NCBI RefSeq assembly: GCF_001661075.1
Contig: NZ_CP014870.1
Span: forward strand, 6,725,501 to 6,789,500
Reading direction: 5' to 3'
From: Pseudomonas silesiensis
Lineage (GTDB): Bacteria > Pseudomonadota > Gammaproteobacteria > Pseudomonadales > Pseudomonadaceae
Length of the DNA stretch: 64,000 nt
This document shows positions 7,181 through 17,191 of this stretch, one piece after another (positions within the stretch are counted from its first letter, which is position 1; every line of letters starts with the position of its first letter). Below the pieces are notes generated by a model, which was not told where the DNA came from, searched no databases, and saw only the letters and a list, made by a program, of their open reading frames with translations. The position numbers and the translations under genes are program-made.

Positions 7181-9316
7181 TTACGTCAGCGCTTTGCGCT
7201 TGCGGCGATTGATCAGCACCAGGGCGATCGCTGTAAAGATCACCACACCACCCACTTGCAGCCCTCTTTTATAGGGCCGTAGAGCAGAACGAACGGGAGC
7301 CAAAGCCTGGGTCACGTAGCGTCTGTCTGCGTTCTGAAAATCCGGATAAGGGCAGCGCTCGCCAAAAAATATGGCCCAGGGTACATACGGGCCTTCCTTG
7401 ACGTAGCGTTGATAGAAGGCAGATTTTTCTTCGGCACCGGTATTCCAGCCCGCCGCCGCGCACAGCACCGCGGCAAATGCCTGGCTGGTATGGGGCAAGT
7501 TGTCGGCGGCGCGACTGGCAAATTCATTGGCGACATACCGGTAGTGATAACGCTGGTCGGGTTGGGCAGCGCTGGCCTGCTGGCGTCTGACTTCGTCTTC
7601 AGCGACTAAAGGACCGACCTTGAGCTCGCTGCTTTCGAGACTGTAGTTGCCACCAAAGGTCGCGTAATCCGGAGACATCTCGTAGCCCAGCAGTGCCATG
7701 CCCTCGAAGCGGGCCAAGGTTGCGGCATGGTAGTACGCGAATGCCCGTTTGGTAGGCCACCATTTCGATTCGGCGTCGTTGCGCAATTCCCCGTACCACT
7801 TTGCCTTGGCCTGCAACTCGCTGTTATCAAAGTACCCTGGCGCTTCGTCGTAGCGCTCTTCACGCAGCAACCGTCGCCCCAACAAATTGCGCAGTTTGGC
7901 CGCCACCGGCAACGGCACGTAATTATCGCGCTCCTGCCGGGTCAGCGCCGGAGGCGCCGGCACCTGGGTGTCGACGTATTGCTTGAGCTCATCGAGGGTC
8001 AGCACCCGCTCGGCAACCGTTGCCGCGTCGAACCAATAAATATCTTTGCTGCGATAGAGTTGATCGAATGCCTGCAGGTAATCCCCGCGTTGCAGCGCCA
8101 GGATCGCGCTTTCGCCCTCGACCCGGCATTTGGGTTGCAAGGTTTCGTAGTCCCAATCCGGGGTGCGTCGTTCGCCCCAGGATTCATTCTGCGGGAAAGC
8201 TTGGGCAGCCTTGGCATACGCTGCGGCGGCAGCGGTCTTATCGCCATCGCGCATCGCCAGTTTCGCCCGCAGCCACCAGGCCAGACCGCCATCGCCCGCG
8301 TGTTCAAGGAATGCCTTGGCACTGGTGTAGTCACCCTGCTGATAATTGACGGCCGCCAGACGATCAGCGTTCTCCAGGCTACCCCGAGTGCTGTTTTGCA
8401 ACAGCTTGATCAGCTTCAATTCGTTCGGCGGCTGATCACCGAATGACCAGCCCATCCGGCTGATCAACGACGCCGTGACCAGTTGCTGCACCGTTTTGCC
8501 CTTGAGCAAAGGAGCCAGCTGATCTTCAGGCATCGCCGCCAGATCGTTCATCAACAGTTTCAGCGAGGTGTAGCCCACCGCCGATCCATGGAGGTTTTGC
8601 GTGGCGTAGAGCTCTATGGCGTGGTTCCAGTCACCGGCACTGCGCACGACGCGGGCTTCTTCGCCAAGACTGGCGACGCCCAGCTCCAGTGGATCGCTGA
8701 AGCCGTCGATGCTCAGCTGACGAGCTTGCTCGAAGGCCTTTCGCGACTGTTCCAACAACTCGGGACCAGCGTCCGCTTCGGCGCTCATGGCAAACAACGC
8801 TCGACCTGATGAATAAGCCGCCCAAGTGCTGCGCAACCTTCTCTCGTCAGCCGGCAATGCCAGCACCTTCTGGAAATATTCGACCGCCAGCCCATGGTCA
8901 CCCGCATTGAACGCCACGGCACCTGCCAGATAGAGTTTGAGCTCGGCCGACAAGTCCGCGCCTTGAATCTCGACCTGACGGGCATCGGTCAGGTTGCGCA
9001 GCTGTTTCACCCGGGCTTGCTGCCCGGCCGTCAAACCGGCCTGCTCGGCAGTGTCCCGCTGTTCGGCATGATCGGGCATATCGCCGTAACCCACATTCGG
9101 ATTGAGAGTGGCGGCCGTGACGTTCTTGAGCCCGGTAATCGCATGCCCAAGGCGATTGATCTCGAAGATGAAGTTGCCTTCCGGCAGCTCCGCCAGCGAC
9201 TGGCCACGGTTGTCGAGCAGGCGCATCGGGAAATCCGGCCCACAGGCCTGCGCCGTACCCAGCGGCAAGCCGAGACTCAGGCACAGCAGGTGACGAGGCC
9301 AGTTACGGGTGAACAT
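7181..9316 (-). CDS. Exported TPR-like protein with C-terminal membrane anchor, function unknown
   Basis: The 711-residue protein begins with a signal peptide (MFTRNWPRHLLCLSLGLPLGTAQA, cleavage probably before CGPDFP), continues with helical repeats of TPR character (for example YFQKVLALPADERRL and AYAKAAQAFPQNE), and ends in a hydrophobic segment followed by RRKRK, so the bulk should be periplasmic with a C-terminal inner-membrane anchor. ATG 9316 has AGGAG six bases upstream. It overlaps the preceding lipoprotein gene by 14 bases, indicating one operon. No enzyme motif was recognised. Confidence 0.75.
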   Translation of the reverse strand: MFTRNWPRHLLCLSLGLPLGTAQACGPDFPMRLLDNRGQSLAELPEGNFIFEINRLGHAITGLKNVTAATLNPNVGYGDMPDHAEQRDTAEQAGLTAGQQARVKQLRNLTDARQVEIQGADLSAELKLYLAGAVAFNAGDHGLAVEYFQKVLALPADERRLRSTWAAYSSGRALFAMSAEADAGPELLEQSRKAFEQARQLSIDGFSDPLELGVASLGEEARVVRSAGDWNHAIELYATQNLHGSAVGYTSLKLLMNDLAAMPEDQLAPLLKGKTVQQLVTASLISRMGWSFGDQPPNELKLIKLLQNSTRGSLENADRLAAVNYQQGDYTSAKAFLEHAGDGGLAWWLRAKLAMRDGDKTAAAAAYAKAAQAFPQNESWGERRTPDWDYETLQPKCRVEGESAILALQRGDYLQAFDQLYRSKDIYWFDAATVAERVLTLDELKQYVDTQVPAPPALTRQERDNYVPLPVAAKLRNLLGRRLLREERYDEAPGYFDNSELQAKAKWYGELRNDAESKWWPTKRAFAYYHAATLARFEGMALLGYEMSPDYATFGGNYSLESSELKVGPLVAEDEVRRQQASAAQPDQRYHYRYVANEFASRAADNLPHTSQAFAAVLCAAAGWNTGAEEKSAFYQRYVKEGPYVPWAIFFGERCPYPDFQNADRRYVTQALAPVRSALRPYKRGLQVGGVVIFTAIALVLINRRKRKALT

Positions 9317-10499
9317 TCGAAGCTCCTTGATCAATATTTGCGCAGCGCGCCCAACCAATGGCACGCTGTCCGCCGGCCGCTATTCGACCGTCACGCAGGC
9401 GCGTGAAGGTAAGCAGATCCGGGTTCTGTTGCAATGCGTAGCCGGCCAGGGCATCGGCGCCTTCACACCCCTGCACCGCCAGCGTCACGCGTTCGGGCCA
9501 GGCGGTGTCGAGGTTGCCCTGATTACCGAGACTGATGTCGTAAAGCCCCTCTTTTGCCGAGAGCTCCAGCGTCAGGCGACTGTCGAGCGCATCGCCGCGC
9601 GCCACGGCGCGCAAGGTGGTCAGGCTCCATGCCCTGCGGTCGTTGGCCAGCGGCAGACGAAACCAGATCAGGCCCGCCAGATGAGCCGGAGGATCTTGGC
9701 GTAATTGCCTGCCGAGCTGGCTCAGTTGCCGCGGATCGGCCAGCAATTCCCGCCGCGTCCCGCCCCGCTCGAGGCTCACTTCGCTTTCCACCAGCGGGGC
9801 GCCGTTGTCCCCCGGCAACAACGCCACGCCATAGGCCGGCAGCGCCAGATAAAAAGGTTTCGATGTGATGCGGCTCCAGGCCTTGACCCACTTCCTGGCC
9901 TGACTCGGGTCAAACAAGCCACTGCGTGGATCGCTGACCGCGTGCACCTGCAACACGCTGCTGTCGACTGTGGATAAGAGCGCCGGCAACTCGGGGCTGT
10001 CGAGCCAGGAAGGTAAGGCAGTGATGCTCAATGGCAGTGACGCTGGCAGAACCGAGCGTAAATGCACAAGAAACGCCCGATAGGCCGGTAATCGGGCATT
10101 GCCTGCATCGTGGTCGATTTCAACGCCGGAGAGGTTCAGCCCCTTCCCTTGCCAATCGTCGAGCACTCGCTGGATCTGCGCGGTAACTTCGTGCTGATCC
10201 AGCGACTTGAGCTGACCATCAAGACGAACCACCGCTATCACCGGCCGACCATCACCTTTGAGCAGCGCCGGATCAATGCGCGCCCGGCTCCAGCCAGCCT
10301 GCGGGAACGCTTGCAAGGCCAGCACCCGCAGGGTCGAAAAGTCCGCGCGGCTGTCCTGGAGGGCCGCTTCATGGGCCGGGGTCCATTGTCGTTGCCAGAC
10401 GTAGAGTTGCTGATCCAGTGGCGGAGCGTCCTGTCGTTCGCAACCGTTGAGCAATCCAGTCGCCGCCAGCAACACAATCAATCGAGTCAAAAAAACCAT
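9303..10499 (-). CDS. DUF3142-type lipoprotein
   Basis: The 398-residue product has an N-terminal signal with a lipobox-like end (LLNGC, Cys about residue 20), so it is probably a membrane-anchored lipoprotein. The body resembles DUF3142 proteins, whose fold recalls glycoside hydrolases (LSGVEIDHDAGNARLPAYRAFL; YVWQRQWTPA). ATG 10499 was taken because it opens the lipoprotein signal and has AAGG upstream; an in-frame start at 10538 would bury the signal. It is cotranscribed with the TPR-like gene downstream. Family naming is from recall of the motif, not a search. Confidence 0.7.
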   Translation of the reverse strand: MVFLTRLIVLLAATGLLNGCERQDAPPLDQQLYVWQRQWTPAHEAALQDSRADFSTLRVLALQAFPQAGWSRARIDPALLKGDGRPVIAVVRLDGQLKSLDQHEVTAQIQRVLDDWQGKGLNLSGVEIDHDAGNARLPAYRAFLVHLRSVLPASLPLSITALPSWLDSPELPALLSTVDSSVLQVHAVSDPRSGLFDPSQARKWVKAWSRITSKPFYLALPAYGVALLPGDNGAPLVESEVSLERGGTRRELLADPRQLSQLGRQLRQDPPAHLAGLIWFRLPLANDRRAWSLTTLRAVARGDALDSRLTLELSAKEGLYDISLGNQGNLDTAWPERVTLAVQGCEGADALAGYALQQNPDLLTFTRLRDGRIAAGGQRAIGWARCANIDQGASNVHP

Positions 10500-10523
10500 T
10501 AACAGCCTTATCTCTGAAAGGCG

Positions 10524-10546
10524 AAAAGGGCCATGCATGGCCCCTT
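10524..10546 (-). terminator. Rho-independent terminator after the oxidoreductase gene
   Basis: GGGCCATGCATGGCCC (10528-10543) is a perfect palindrome followed on the minus strand by TTTT. It lies about 70 bases beyond the stop at 10613 and before the lipoprotein gene, so it probably separates the two transcription units. Confidence 0.6.
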
Positions 10547-10612
10547 GTCGTTCTAGTCCGCCACCCTACTGAGGACCCGGCTGATGGGCAAATGCTCACT
10601 GAGATGGGCTGA

Positions 10613-12649
10613 TCAGATATCTAACACCAAAGGTTGCGAACCTTGGGCGGGAATTGCGCAACAAATCAGTACCTCCCCCTTATCCGGCACCTCTGCCGGT
10701 GGGTGTGGATAATTGACCTGACCGCTGATCAAACGAGTCCTGCAGGTTCCGCAGGAGCCGCCGCGGCAACTGAATTCCGGGCGCAGCCCACGGCTTTCCG
10801 CCAACTCCAGCAAACTGCCGCCTTCGGGATGCCAGCGGGCCTCTTTGGCCGAGCGCTGGAACACCACCGGCACCGACGTGGTGGCGGCTGGTGGCTGATC
10901 GATGACCACCGCGTCAGGATCCGGCTTGCGACGCAAAGTCGAGGGGCCAAAGGTTTCGGCGTGAATCCTGGCATCACGGATGTCCAGTTCCCGCAGGCTG
11001 TCGTACAGCCCTTGGGTAAAACTGCCCGGACCGCAGAGAACGAAATCCAGCTGATCGTAGTCTTCCACTTCGAGGATAGTCTTGAGCAACGCGGTGTCGA
11101 TTCGTCCGCTCAGATCAAAGTCCTCGCCCTCACGTGCCTCGGGTTCCGGCTGACTGAGCAGGCGCAAAATCCTCACTGCGTCACCTGCACCGTCACCGTC
11201 GAGCAAGTGATCCAGCTCCGCCCGGAACGGTTGATCGGCCAAGGTTCGAGAACTCTGGAAAAACCAGGTCGGCCGGATGTGGCGGGTGCGCAGGCCTTGA
11301 TAAACCACCTCCCGCAGCATCGACAGCAGCGGCGTAATGCCCACCCCCGCCGCCAGCAACACCAGCGGCCGGCGCTCATGGGGCGCCACGGTGAAATGCC
11401 CTTGTGGCGCGCGAGCCTCCAGCAGATCACCCACGCGGACCTGTTCATGCAAATACGAAGAAACCAGGCCTTCGCGCTTTACACTGATGCGGAAAAAATC
11501 ATCAGAGGGCGCACTCGACAGACTGTAGGTGCGGATATGCACCTCGCCGGCAATATTGAATCGCAGCGGCAAATGCTGTCCGGCCCGAAATATCGGGAAT
11601 CCGGCGTCATCGGCGGGCTGCAGATAGATCGAGCGGATGTTGTGGCTTTCCGCTTCGATCCGCACCACTTGCAGCGGTCGCCATTGATCGCCCAGAGCCT
11701 GGGCTTGCAGACGAGCCCTGGCCTGCTCCCAGGTACCGGTCAGCAGACTGGTGGGTGAAACGCCATCGAAACGCCAACGCAAAGCCAATGCTGCCGGGCG
11801 CCGGACGACGCTTTCCACCTCGAATGTCCAGAGCCGCTCGGCCCCTTGAAAGGCTTCGACTTGCGGGCCTTCAAGGATGATTTCGGTGCGCCCGCTGAGC
11901 TGCAGCAGATCGCCAGAATTGAAATCGATAAACAGCAAGCCGGCGCGAGGGTTAAGCAGCAGGTTGCCCAAGGTGTTGAAGAACAGATTGCCGGCAAAAT
12001 CCGGAATGGTCAGGCGATTACCCTCCACCTGGACGAAGCCGGACTGACCGCCACGGTGCGAAACATCCACCGAGCGCTGGCCATCGACATCCACGTAACT
12101 GGCGACGAAAAAGGTATCGGCACCGGCGATCATGGATCGGGCCGCGTCATCCAGCCCGTCGAGCTGCTGGGCGATGCGGGTCGCAGGATCTGCCAGTGGC
12201 ACCGAGCGAAACTGCCGCAATTGAATGTATTGCGGGCAATTGCCGAAGGACTGTTCCACGCTCACACCGAAGCCGCCGGCGGTCATTGAGTGAATGCGAC
12301 CGTTGATGCGGTTGCGCCGTCGGGTGTGCAATTCGATGCCCAGCAGGCCGATCGCCGCGCCATTACTCAATTGTGCAGGATCGTCGGCGCTTGGCAGGCT
12401 GCCAAATTGCAGCGTACCGGCCTCGGGCGAGTGAGCGAAACCCGGCTCGCCCTCAATAATGCTGGCCCACGGTTTACCATCGGCATCCACCGCGCCATAC
12501 AGCATGAACGGTAATTGCTGATAAAACGTGCGGTGCTGGTCCGGCATCCCGGTGCGAATCACCCTACGACCGAACGCCTCCATTCGCTCGGCAACACCCA
12601 CGTGAGCCTGCAACTGTTTCTCGCCGGCATGCCAAGGCGAACGGTCCAT
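10613..12649 (-). CDS. Fusion: FMN-binding PNPOx-like domain, ferredoxin-NADP reductase, 2Fe-2S ferredoxin
   Basis: The 678-residue protein has three parts. About 40-300 resembles the pyridoxamine-phosphate-oxidase-like flavin-binding split barrel (DTFFVASYVDVDGQRSVDVSHRGG). About 325-570 is a ferredoxin-reductase module with the FAD motif RTYSLSSAP and an NAD-binding region (LLAAGVGITPLLSML). The C-terminus is a plant-type 2Fe-2S domain with CRGGSCGTC and a distal cysteine (ICCA). Electrons would pass from NAD(P)H through FAD to the cluster; the substrate of the N-terminal domain is unknown. ATG 12649 was chosen over an Arg-rich extension. It follows the GST gene by 63 bases on the same strand. 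Confidence 0.8.
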   Translation of the reverse strand: MDRSPWHAGEKQLQAHVGVAERMEAFGRRVIRTGMPDQHRTFYQQLPFMLYGAVDADGKPWASIIEGEPGFAHSPEAGTLQFGSLPSADDPAQLSNGAAIGLLGIELHTRRRNRINGRIHSMTAGGFGVSVEQSFGNCPQYIQLRQFRSVPLADPATRIAQQLDGLDDAARSMIAGADTFFVASYVDVDGQRSVDVSHRGGQSGFVQVEGNRLTIPDFAGNLFFNTLGNLLLNPRAGLLFIDFNSGDLLQLSGRTEIILEGPQVEAFQGAERLWTFEVESVVRRPAALALRWRFDGVSPTSLLTGTWEQARARLQAQALGDQWRPLQVVRIEAESHNIRSIYLQPADDAGFPIFRAGQHLPLRFNIAGEVHIRTYSLSSAPSDDFFRISVKREGLVSSYLHEQVRVGDLLEARAPQGHFTVAPHERRPLVLLAAGVGITPLLSMLREVVYQGLRTRHIRPTWFFQSSRTLADQPFRAELDHLLDGDGAGDAVRILRLLSQPEPEAREGEDFDLSGRIDTALLKTILEVEDYDQLDFVLCGPGSFTQGLYDSLRELDIRDARIHAETFGPSTLRRKPDPDAVVIDQPPAATTSVPVVFQRSAKEARWHPEGGSLLELAESRGLRPEFSCRGGSCGTCRTRLISGQVNYPHPPAEVPDKGEVLICCAIPAQGSQPLVLDI

Positions 12650-12712
12650 AACGGCATCTCCCCTGCGCCATCGACGCAGCATGAAAGGCCCGTGAATAGC
12701 GGGCCACAGGCA

Positions 12713-13339
12713 TCAGGCGGTTTTTTGCAGCCCGGCGACGGTGCGCGGCATGCCGACAAATCCAGGCAGGGCTTCGATGCGCGCCAGCCAGGCCCGCACG
12801 TTGCCGTAGTCCTCGAGGGACACGTTGCCTTCAGGTGCATGGGCGATGTAGCTATACGCCGCGACGTCGGCAATGGTCGGCTCGCTGCCGGCCAGATAAG
12901 TCGAATTGGCCAGTTCCTGATCGAGGACCTTGAGCCAGGTGTGCGAGTAAGCGATCACCTCATCAGCGTTGTAAGATGCACCGAACACTGTAATCAGCCT
13001 GGCCCTGGCAGGACCGAAAGCGAGAGGCCCGGCGGCGAACGACAACCAGCGCTGAACCCTGGCGGCACCGACTGGGTCGGCTGGCAGCCAGCGACCGTTA
13101 CCGTATTTTTGCGCCAGATAAACCAGAATCGCGTTGGAGTCCGCCAGTACCACGCCCTGATCATCAATGACCGGAACCTGACCGAAAGCATTGAGCGCCA
13201 GGAACTCCGGCTGCTTGTGTGCACCCTTGGCCAGATCGACAAAAATCAGCTCGGTCGGCAGTTGCAGCAGGGACAGCATCAACTCCACACGGTGGGCATG
13301 GCCGGAACGGGGAAAGTTGTAGAGTTTGATCGCTTGCAT
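12713..13339 (-). CDS. Glutathione S-transferase family protein
   Basis: The 208-residue protein has an N-terminal thioredoxin-like domain ([19 protein letters not shown], then GQVPVIDD and [15 protein letters not shown]) and a C-terminal all-helical GST domain ([17 protein letters not shown]). PRSGHA in the catalytic loop suggests a Ser-type or related active site. Soluble cytoplasmic conjugation or reduction enzyme; substrate unknown. It is placed before the three-domain oxidoreductase on the same strand, consistent with a shared detoxification transcript. Confidence 0.85.
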   Translation of the reverse strand: MQAIKLYNFPRSGHAHRVELMLSLLQLPTELIFVDLAKGAHKQPEFLALNAFGQVPVIDDQGVVLADSNAILVYLAQKYGNGRWLPADPVGAARVQRWLSFAAGPLAFGPARARLITVFGASYNADEVIAYSHTWLKVLDQELANSTYLAGSEPTIADVAAYSYIAHAPEGNVSLEDYGNVRAWLARIEALPGFVGMPRTVAGLQKTA

Positions 13340-13469
13340 GGTTGACTCCGCAGGGCAGTGGCGCTGTTCAGGACCGATCAGTGCCGATGTCCGCTATCTT
13401 CCACCCGCAACCAAAACAACAGAATAACCAGCAAACGCAATCCATTATTTCAACCAGAGCAATAATGAA

Positions 13470-14372
13470 TCAGTGCTGCAAGGCTGGATGCTCCCTCAGG
13501 GCGTTTACTGCAAAATCCACGAAACTGCGAATCCGCGCCGGGGCGTTGCGTCCACCCTGGTACACCACATGGATCGGTAATGGCGGCAATTCGAAATCGG
13601 CCAACACGATGTCCAGTTCCCCCGCCGCGACTTTGCTCGCCACCTGATAAGAAAGGACCCGGGTGAAACCCAGGCCCAGACACGCCGCGGTAATGGCCGC
13701 CTGATTCGCCGTCACCACCAGCCGCGGTTCCGGACGAACACTCAGGGGTTCGCCTGCGTCAAGAAAAGGCCAGTTTCTAAGCTGCCCGATAGCGGACGTT
13801 GCTATTACCGGCGCCTGAGCCAGATCCTGAGGATGTCGAGGTCGACCCTGGGCCATCAGGAACGCTGGCGATCCGCAAATCACCCGCCGCACTTCACCCA
13901 CGCGAATCGCGTGCTGGTTACTGTCGGGCAACTCACCGATGCGCACGGCGACATCAATACCCTCCTCGACCATGCTCACCACGCGGTCGACCAGCACGCC
14001 GTTGATGCTGACCTCGGGAAACCGGGTCAGGTAATCCACCATCAAGGGCGTGACGAACAATTCACCGAACAACACCGGCGCGGTAATCGTCAATTGCCCA
14101 CGGGGTTGAGTGTGACTGCCCGCTGCTGAATCCTCGGCTTCCTGCACCTCGGCGAGAATCCTGCGGCAGTCTTCGAGATAACGCTGGCCGGCCTCGCTCA
14201 AATGCACGCTACGCGTCGTGCGGGTGAGCAACAGCGTGCCAATGCGTTTCTCCAGCGCCGCCACCGCCCGGGTGACGCTGGCGGCCGACATGCCCAAACG
14301 CCGCGCCGCCACCGAGAAGCCCTGGTCTTGGGCGACGGCGGCGAAGACCTGCATTTCCTGGAATCGATCCAT
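13470..14372 (-). CDS. LysR-family transcriptional regulator
   Basis: The 300-residue protein begins with the family helix-turn-helix (MQVFAAVAQDQGFSVAARRLGMSAASVTRAVAALEKRIG) followed by the periplasmic-binding-like effector domain. It lies 130 bases upstream of the GST gene on the same strand rather than divergent from a target, so its regulon is uncertain; the GST/oxidoreductase unit is the nearest candidate. Confidence 0.88.
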   Translation of the reverse strand: MDRFQEMQVFAAVAQDQGFSVAARRLGMSAASVTRAVAALEKRIGTLLLTRTTRSVHLSEAGQRYLEDCRRILAEVQEAEDSAAGSHTQPRGQLTITAPVLFGELFVTPLMVDYLTRFPEVSINGVLVDRVVSMVEEGIDVAVRIGELPDSNQHAIRVGEVRRVICGSPAFLMAQGRPRHPQDLAQAPVIATSAIGQLRNWPFLDAGEPLSVRPEPRLVVTANQAAITAACLGLGFTRVLSYQVASKVAAGELDIVLADFELPPLPIHVVYQGGRNAPARIRSFVDFAVNALREHPALQH

Positions 14373-14396
14373 AGGGGCATGTCCTTATCCAAAATC

Positions 14397-14470
14397 AAAA
14401 AAAATCGCAGCCTTCGACAGATCCTACAGGGGTACTTCCTGTTGGTGCTGTGAAGGGTGCGATCTTTTTG
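14397..14470. repeat. REP-like inverted repeat downstream of glmS
   Basis: An imperfect inverted repeat (AAAAAATCGCAGCCTTC near 14398-14415 against GAAGGGTGCGATCTTTTT at 14452-14469) fills the glmS-LysR gap. On the minus strand it could act as the glmS terminator. It coincides with the expected Tn7 insertion area. Confidence 0.5.
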
Positions 14471-14472
14471 CT
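14464..14472. other. Predicted attTn7 insertion point (empty)
   Basis: Tn7 inserts about 25 bases beyond the glmS stop in pseudomonads, with TnsD reading the conserved 3' end of glmS (protein end NLAKSVTVE is present). That point falls near 14469. No Tn7 ends are seen, so the site is unoccupied. Position is inferred from the known distance. Confidence 0.5.
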
Positions 14473-14493
14473 TCAGCGTGACCTGTGGATAAC

Positions 14494-16326
14494 TTATTCC
14501 ACCGTCACCGACTTCGCCAGGTTACGCGGCTGGTCGACGTCCGTACCTTTCAACACCGCCACGTAGTACGAGAGCAACTGCAGCGGAATGGTGTAGAGGA
14601 TCGGCGACAGGATGTCGTGGATGTGCGGCATCTGCACCACGTGAGTGCCTTCGCCGTTGGTCATGCCTGCCTGCTCGTCCGCGAAGACGATCAGCTCGCC
14701 GCCACGGGCGCGAACTTCCTGGAGGTTGGACTTGAGCTTCTCCAGCAGTTCGTTGTTTGGCGCAACGGTCACCACCGGCATGTCGTTATCCACCAGCGCC
14801 AGCGGGCCGTGTTTCAGTTCGCCAGCAGGATAGGCTTCGGCGTGGATGTAGGAGATTTCCTTGAGCTTGAGGGCACCTTCCATCGCGACCGGGAATTGCG
14901 CGCCACGACCGAGGAACAGCGTGTGGTTCTTCTCGGCAAACAGTTCGGCGATTTTTTCCACGGTGCTGTCCATCGCCAGGGCTTCACCCAGGCGGCTCGG
15001 CAGGCGACGCAGTTCTTCGACCAGGGTGGCTTCAACGCCGTTGGCCAGAGTGCCGCGAACCTGGCCCAGGGACAGCGTCAGCAACAGCAGGCCTACCAAC
15101 TGAGTGGTGAAGGCTTTGGTCGAGGCCACGCCGATTTCGCGACCGGCCTGGGTCAACAGTGTCAGATCGGACTCACGTACCAGCGAGCTGATACCGACGT
15201 TGCAGATCGCCAGGCTCGCCAGATAACCCAGCTCTTTGGCGTTACGCAAAGCGGCCAGGGTGTCGGCGGTTTCACCGGACTGGGAAATGGTCACGAACAG
15301 GGTGTCGGCCTGCACCACTACCTTGCGATAGCGGAATTCGCTGGCGACTTCGACCTGGCAAGGGATACCCGCCAACTCTTCGAGCCAGTAACGGGCGACC
15401 ATGCCGGCGTGGTAGCTGGTACCGCACGCGACGATCTGCACGTTACGCACTTTGGCAAACAGTTCGGCAGCTTGCGGGCCAAACGCCTGGACCAACACCT
15501 GGTTCTGACTCAGGCGACCTTCCAGGGTGCGCTGCACCACGGCCGGTTGCTCATGGATTTCCTTGAGCATGTAATGGCGGAATTCGCCCTTGTCGGCGGC
15601 TTCGGCGCCGTCACGATATTGCACGGATTCACGCTCGACGACTTGACCGTTAACGTCCCAGATCTGCACGCTTTCGCGGCGGATTTCTGCGATATCACCT
15701 TCTTCAAGGTACATGAAACGATCAGTGACCTGACGCAGCGCCAATTGGTCGGAGGCCAGGAAGTTTTCCCCCATGCCCAGACCGATCACCAACGGGCTGC
15801 CACTGCGGGCTGCGACCAGTCGATCCGGTTGTTGAGCACTGATCACCGCCAGGCCATAAGCGCCGTGCAGTTCTTTGACAGTCGCCTTCAGGGCCACGGT
15901 CAGATCGCCCAGATCCTTGAGTTTGTGCTCCAGCAGGTGGGCGATGACTTCGGTGTCGGTGTCCGAGGTAAAGACGTAACCCAAGTCCTTGAGTTGTTCG
16001 CGCAGGGCTTCGTGGTTCTCGATGATGCCGTTGTGCACAACGGCCAGATCACCGGCGAAATGCGGGTGGGCATTGCGTTCGCAAGGCGCGCCGTGAGTCG
16101 CCCAGCGGGTGTGGGCGATGCCCAGCCGACCGGCCAGAGGTTCGTTTTCCAGGGCCTGTTCCAACTCACTGACCTTACCCGGACGACGCGTGCGCTCAAG
16201 CGTTTGGTTGTTAGTGAAGATCGCTACACCTGCGCTGTCATAACCGCGGTATTCCAGGCGTTTGAGGCCTTCGAGCAAGATGGCAGTAATGTTACGTTCT
16301 GCGACTGCGCCGACAATTCCACACAT
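14494..16326 (-). CDS. glmS: Glutamine-fructose-6-phosphate aminotransferase (isomerizing)
   Basis: GlmS makes glucosamine-6-phosphate from fructose-6-phosphate and glutamine, the first step to UDP-GlcNAc for peptidoglycan and LPS. The 610-residue protein has the N-terminal nucleophile Cys2 (MCGIVGAV) of the glutaminase domain and two SIS domains ([18 protein letters not shown]), ending in KSVTVE. Length is typical. Its ATG lies one base after the glmR stop, so the two are cotranscribed. No glmS ribozyme is expected or seen upstream. A perfect DnaA box (14484-14492) overlaps the region just past the stop. Confidence 0.98.
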   Translation of the reverse strand: MCGIVGAVAERNITAILLEGLKRLEYRGYDSAGVAIFTNNQTLERTRRPGKVSELEQALENEPLAGRLGIAHTRWATHGAPCERNAHPHFAGDLAVVHNGIIENHEALREQLKDLGYVFTSDTDTEVIAHLLEHKLKDLGDLTVALKATVKELHGAYGLAVISAQQPDRLVAARSGSPLVIGLGMGENFLASDQLALRQVTDRFMYLEEGDIAEIRRESVQIWDVNGQVVERESVQYRDGAEAADKGEFRHYMLKEIHEQPAVVQRTLEGRLSQNQVLVQAFGPQAAELFAKVRNVQIVACGTSYHAGMVARYWLEELAGIPCQVEVASEFRYRKVVVQADTLFVTISQSGETADTLAALRNAKELGYLASLAICNVGISSLVRESDLTLLTQAGREIGVASTKAFTTQLVGLLLLTLSLGQVRGTLANGVEATLVEELRRLPSRLGEALAMDSTVEKIAELFAEKNHTLFLGRGAQFPVAMEGALKLKEISYIHAEAYPAGELKHGPLALVDNDMPVVTVAPNNELLEKLKSNLQEVRARGGELIVFADEQAGMTNGEGTHVVQMPHIHDILSPILYTIPLQLLSYYVAVLKGTDVDQPRNLAKSVTVE

Positions 16327-16327
16327 G

Positions 16328-17104
16328 CTATTTCTCCTGACTGACAGGCGCGCATATCAAATTGATGCCGCGGGCCTGAATCTGATCCCTTGCCTCAAGC
16401 GGCAGGCGATCATCGGTAATAAGGGTATGAACGCTGCTCCACGGCAGCTCCAGGTTGTGAATCTTGCGGCCTATCTTGTCGGCCTCCACCATCACCACCA
16501 CTTCGCGGGAGACCTCGGCCATGACCCGGCTCAGTCCCAGCAATTCATTGAAGGTAGTCGTGCCGCGTACCAGGTCAATGCCATCGGCTCCGATGAACAA
16601 CTGGTCGAAATCGTAAGAGCGTAGTACCTGCTCGGCAACCTGCCCCTGAAAGGATTCGGAGTGCGGGTCCCAGGTACCACCGGTCATTAACAGCACCGGC
16701 TCGTGTTCGAGTTCGCTCAGGGCATTGGCGACATGCAGCGAATTAGTCATCACCACCAGGCCCGGTTGTTGGCCGAGTTCCGGGATCATCGCCGCCGTCG
16801 TGCTGCCGCTGTCGATGATGATTCGCGCATGCTCGCGTATCCGCATAACGGCTGCGCGAGCGATTGCCTGCTTATAGCTGGAGATGGGTTGACCGAGATC
16901 GGCCACCAGTTCCTGAGGCATGGTGACAGCACCGCCGTAACGGCGCAGAAGCAAGCCATTGCTTTCAAGCGCTGCCAGATCCTTGCGAATCGTAACTTCC
17001 GAGGTTTCGAAGCGCTTGGCCAGCTCATCCACACTGACTTCGCCCTGCTCGTTGAGCAAGGCGAGGATGTTGTGACGGCGTTGAGGTGTATTGCGTTTCG
17101 ACAT
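16328..17104 (-). CDS. glmR: DeoR/GlpR-family regulator of amino-sugar synthesis
   Basis: The 258-residue protein has a DeoR-type N-terminal helix-turn-helix ([39 protein letters not shown]) and a C-terminal sugar-phosphate-sensing domain ([18 protein letters not shown]). Genes of this type sit directly before glmS in Pseudomonas and are called glmR; the effector is expected to be an amino-sugar phosphate. Cotranscription with glmS (one-base gap) supports the role. The upstream region carries the DnaA-box array. Confidence 0.85.
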   Translation of the reverse strand: MSKRNTPQRRHNILALLNEQGEVSVDELAKRFETSEVTIRKDLAALESNGLLLRRYGGAVTMPQELVADLGQPISSYKQAIARAAVMRIREHARIIIDSGSTTAAMIPELGQQPGLVVMTNSLHVANALSELEHEPVLLMTGGTWDPHSESFQGQVAEQVLRSYDFDQLFIGADGIDLVRGTTTFNELLGLSRVMAEVSREVVVMVEADKIGRKIHNLELPWSSVHTLITDDRLPLEARDQIQARGINLICAPVSQEK

Positions 17105-17191
17105 AAGCGGAGAAGTTTCGATTCGAAAGATATCGGAAGCGAATCAAAACCTATTGTCGAAACTTCGTCAAGAGGAAGGCGATAAAAGACC

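Noticed and set aside
14485..16344. Long open frame antisense to glmS (619 codons)
   Set aside because: It exactly shadows glmS, which has all family motifs. High GC at third positions opens antisense frames in this genome.
16327..16500. glmS ribozyme upstream of glmS
   Set aside because: The one-base gap to glmR leaves no leader, and this ribozyme belongs mainly to Gram-positive bacteria.
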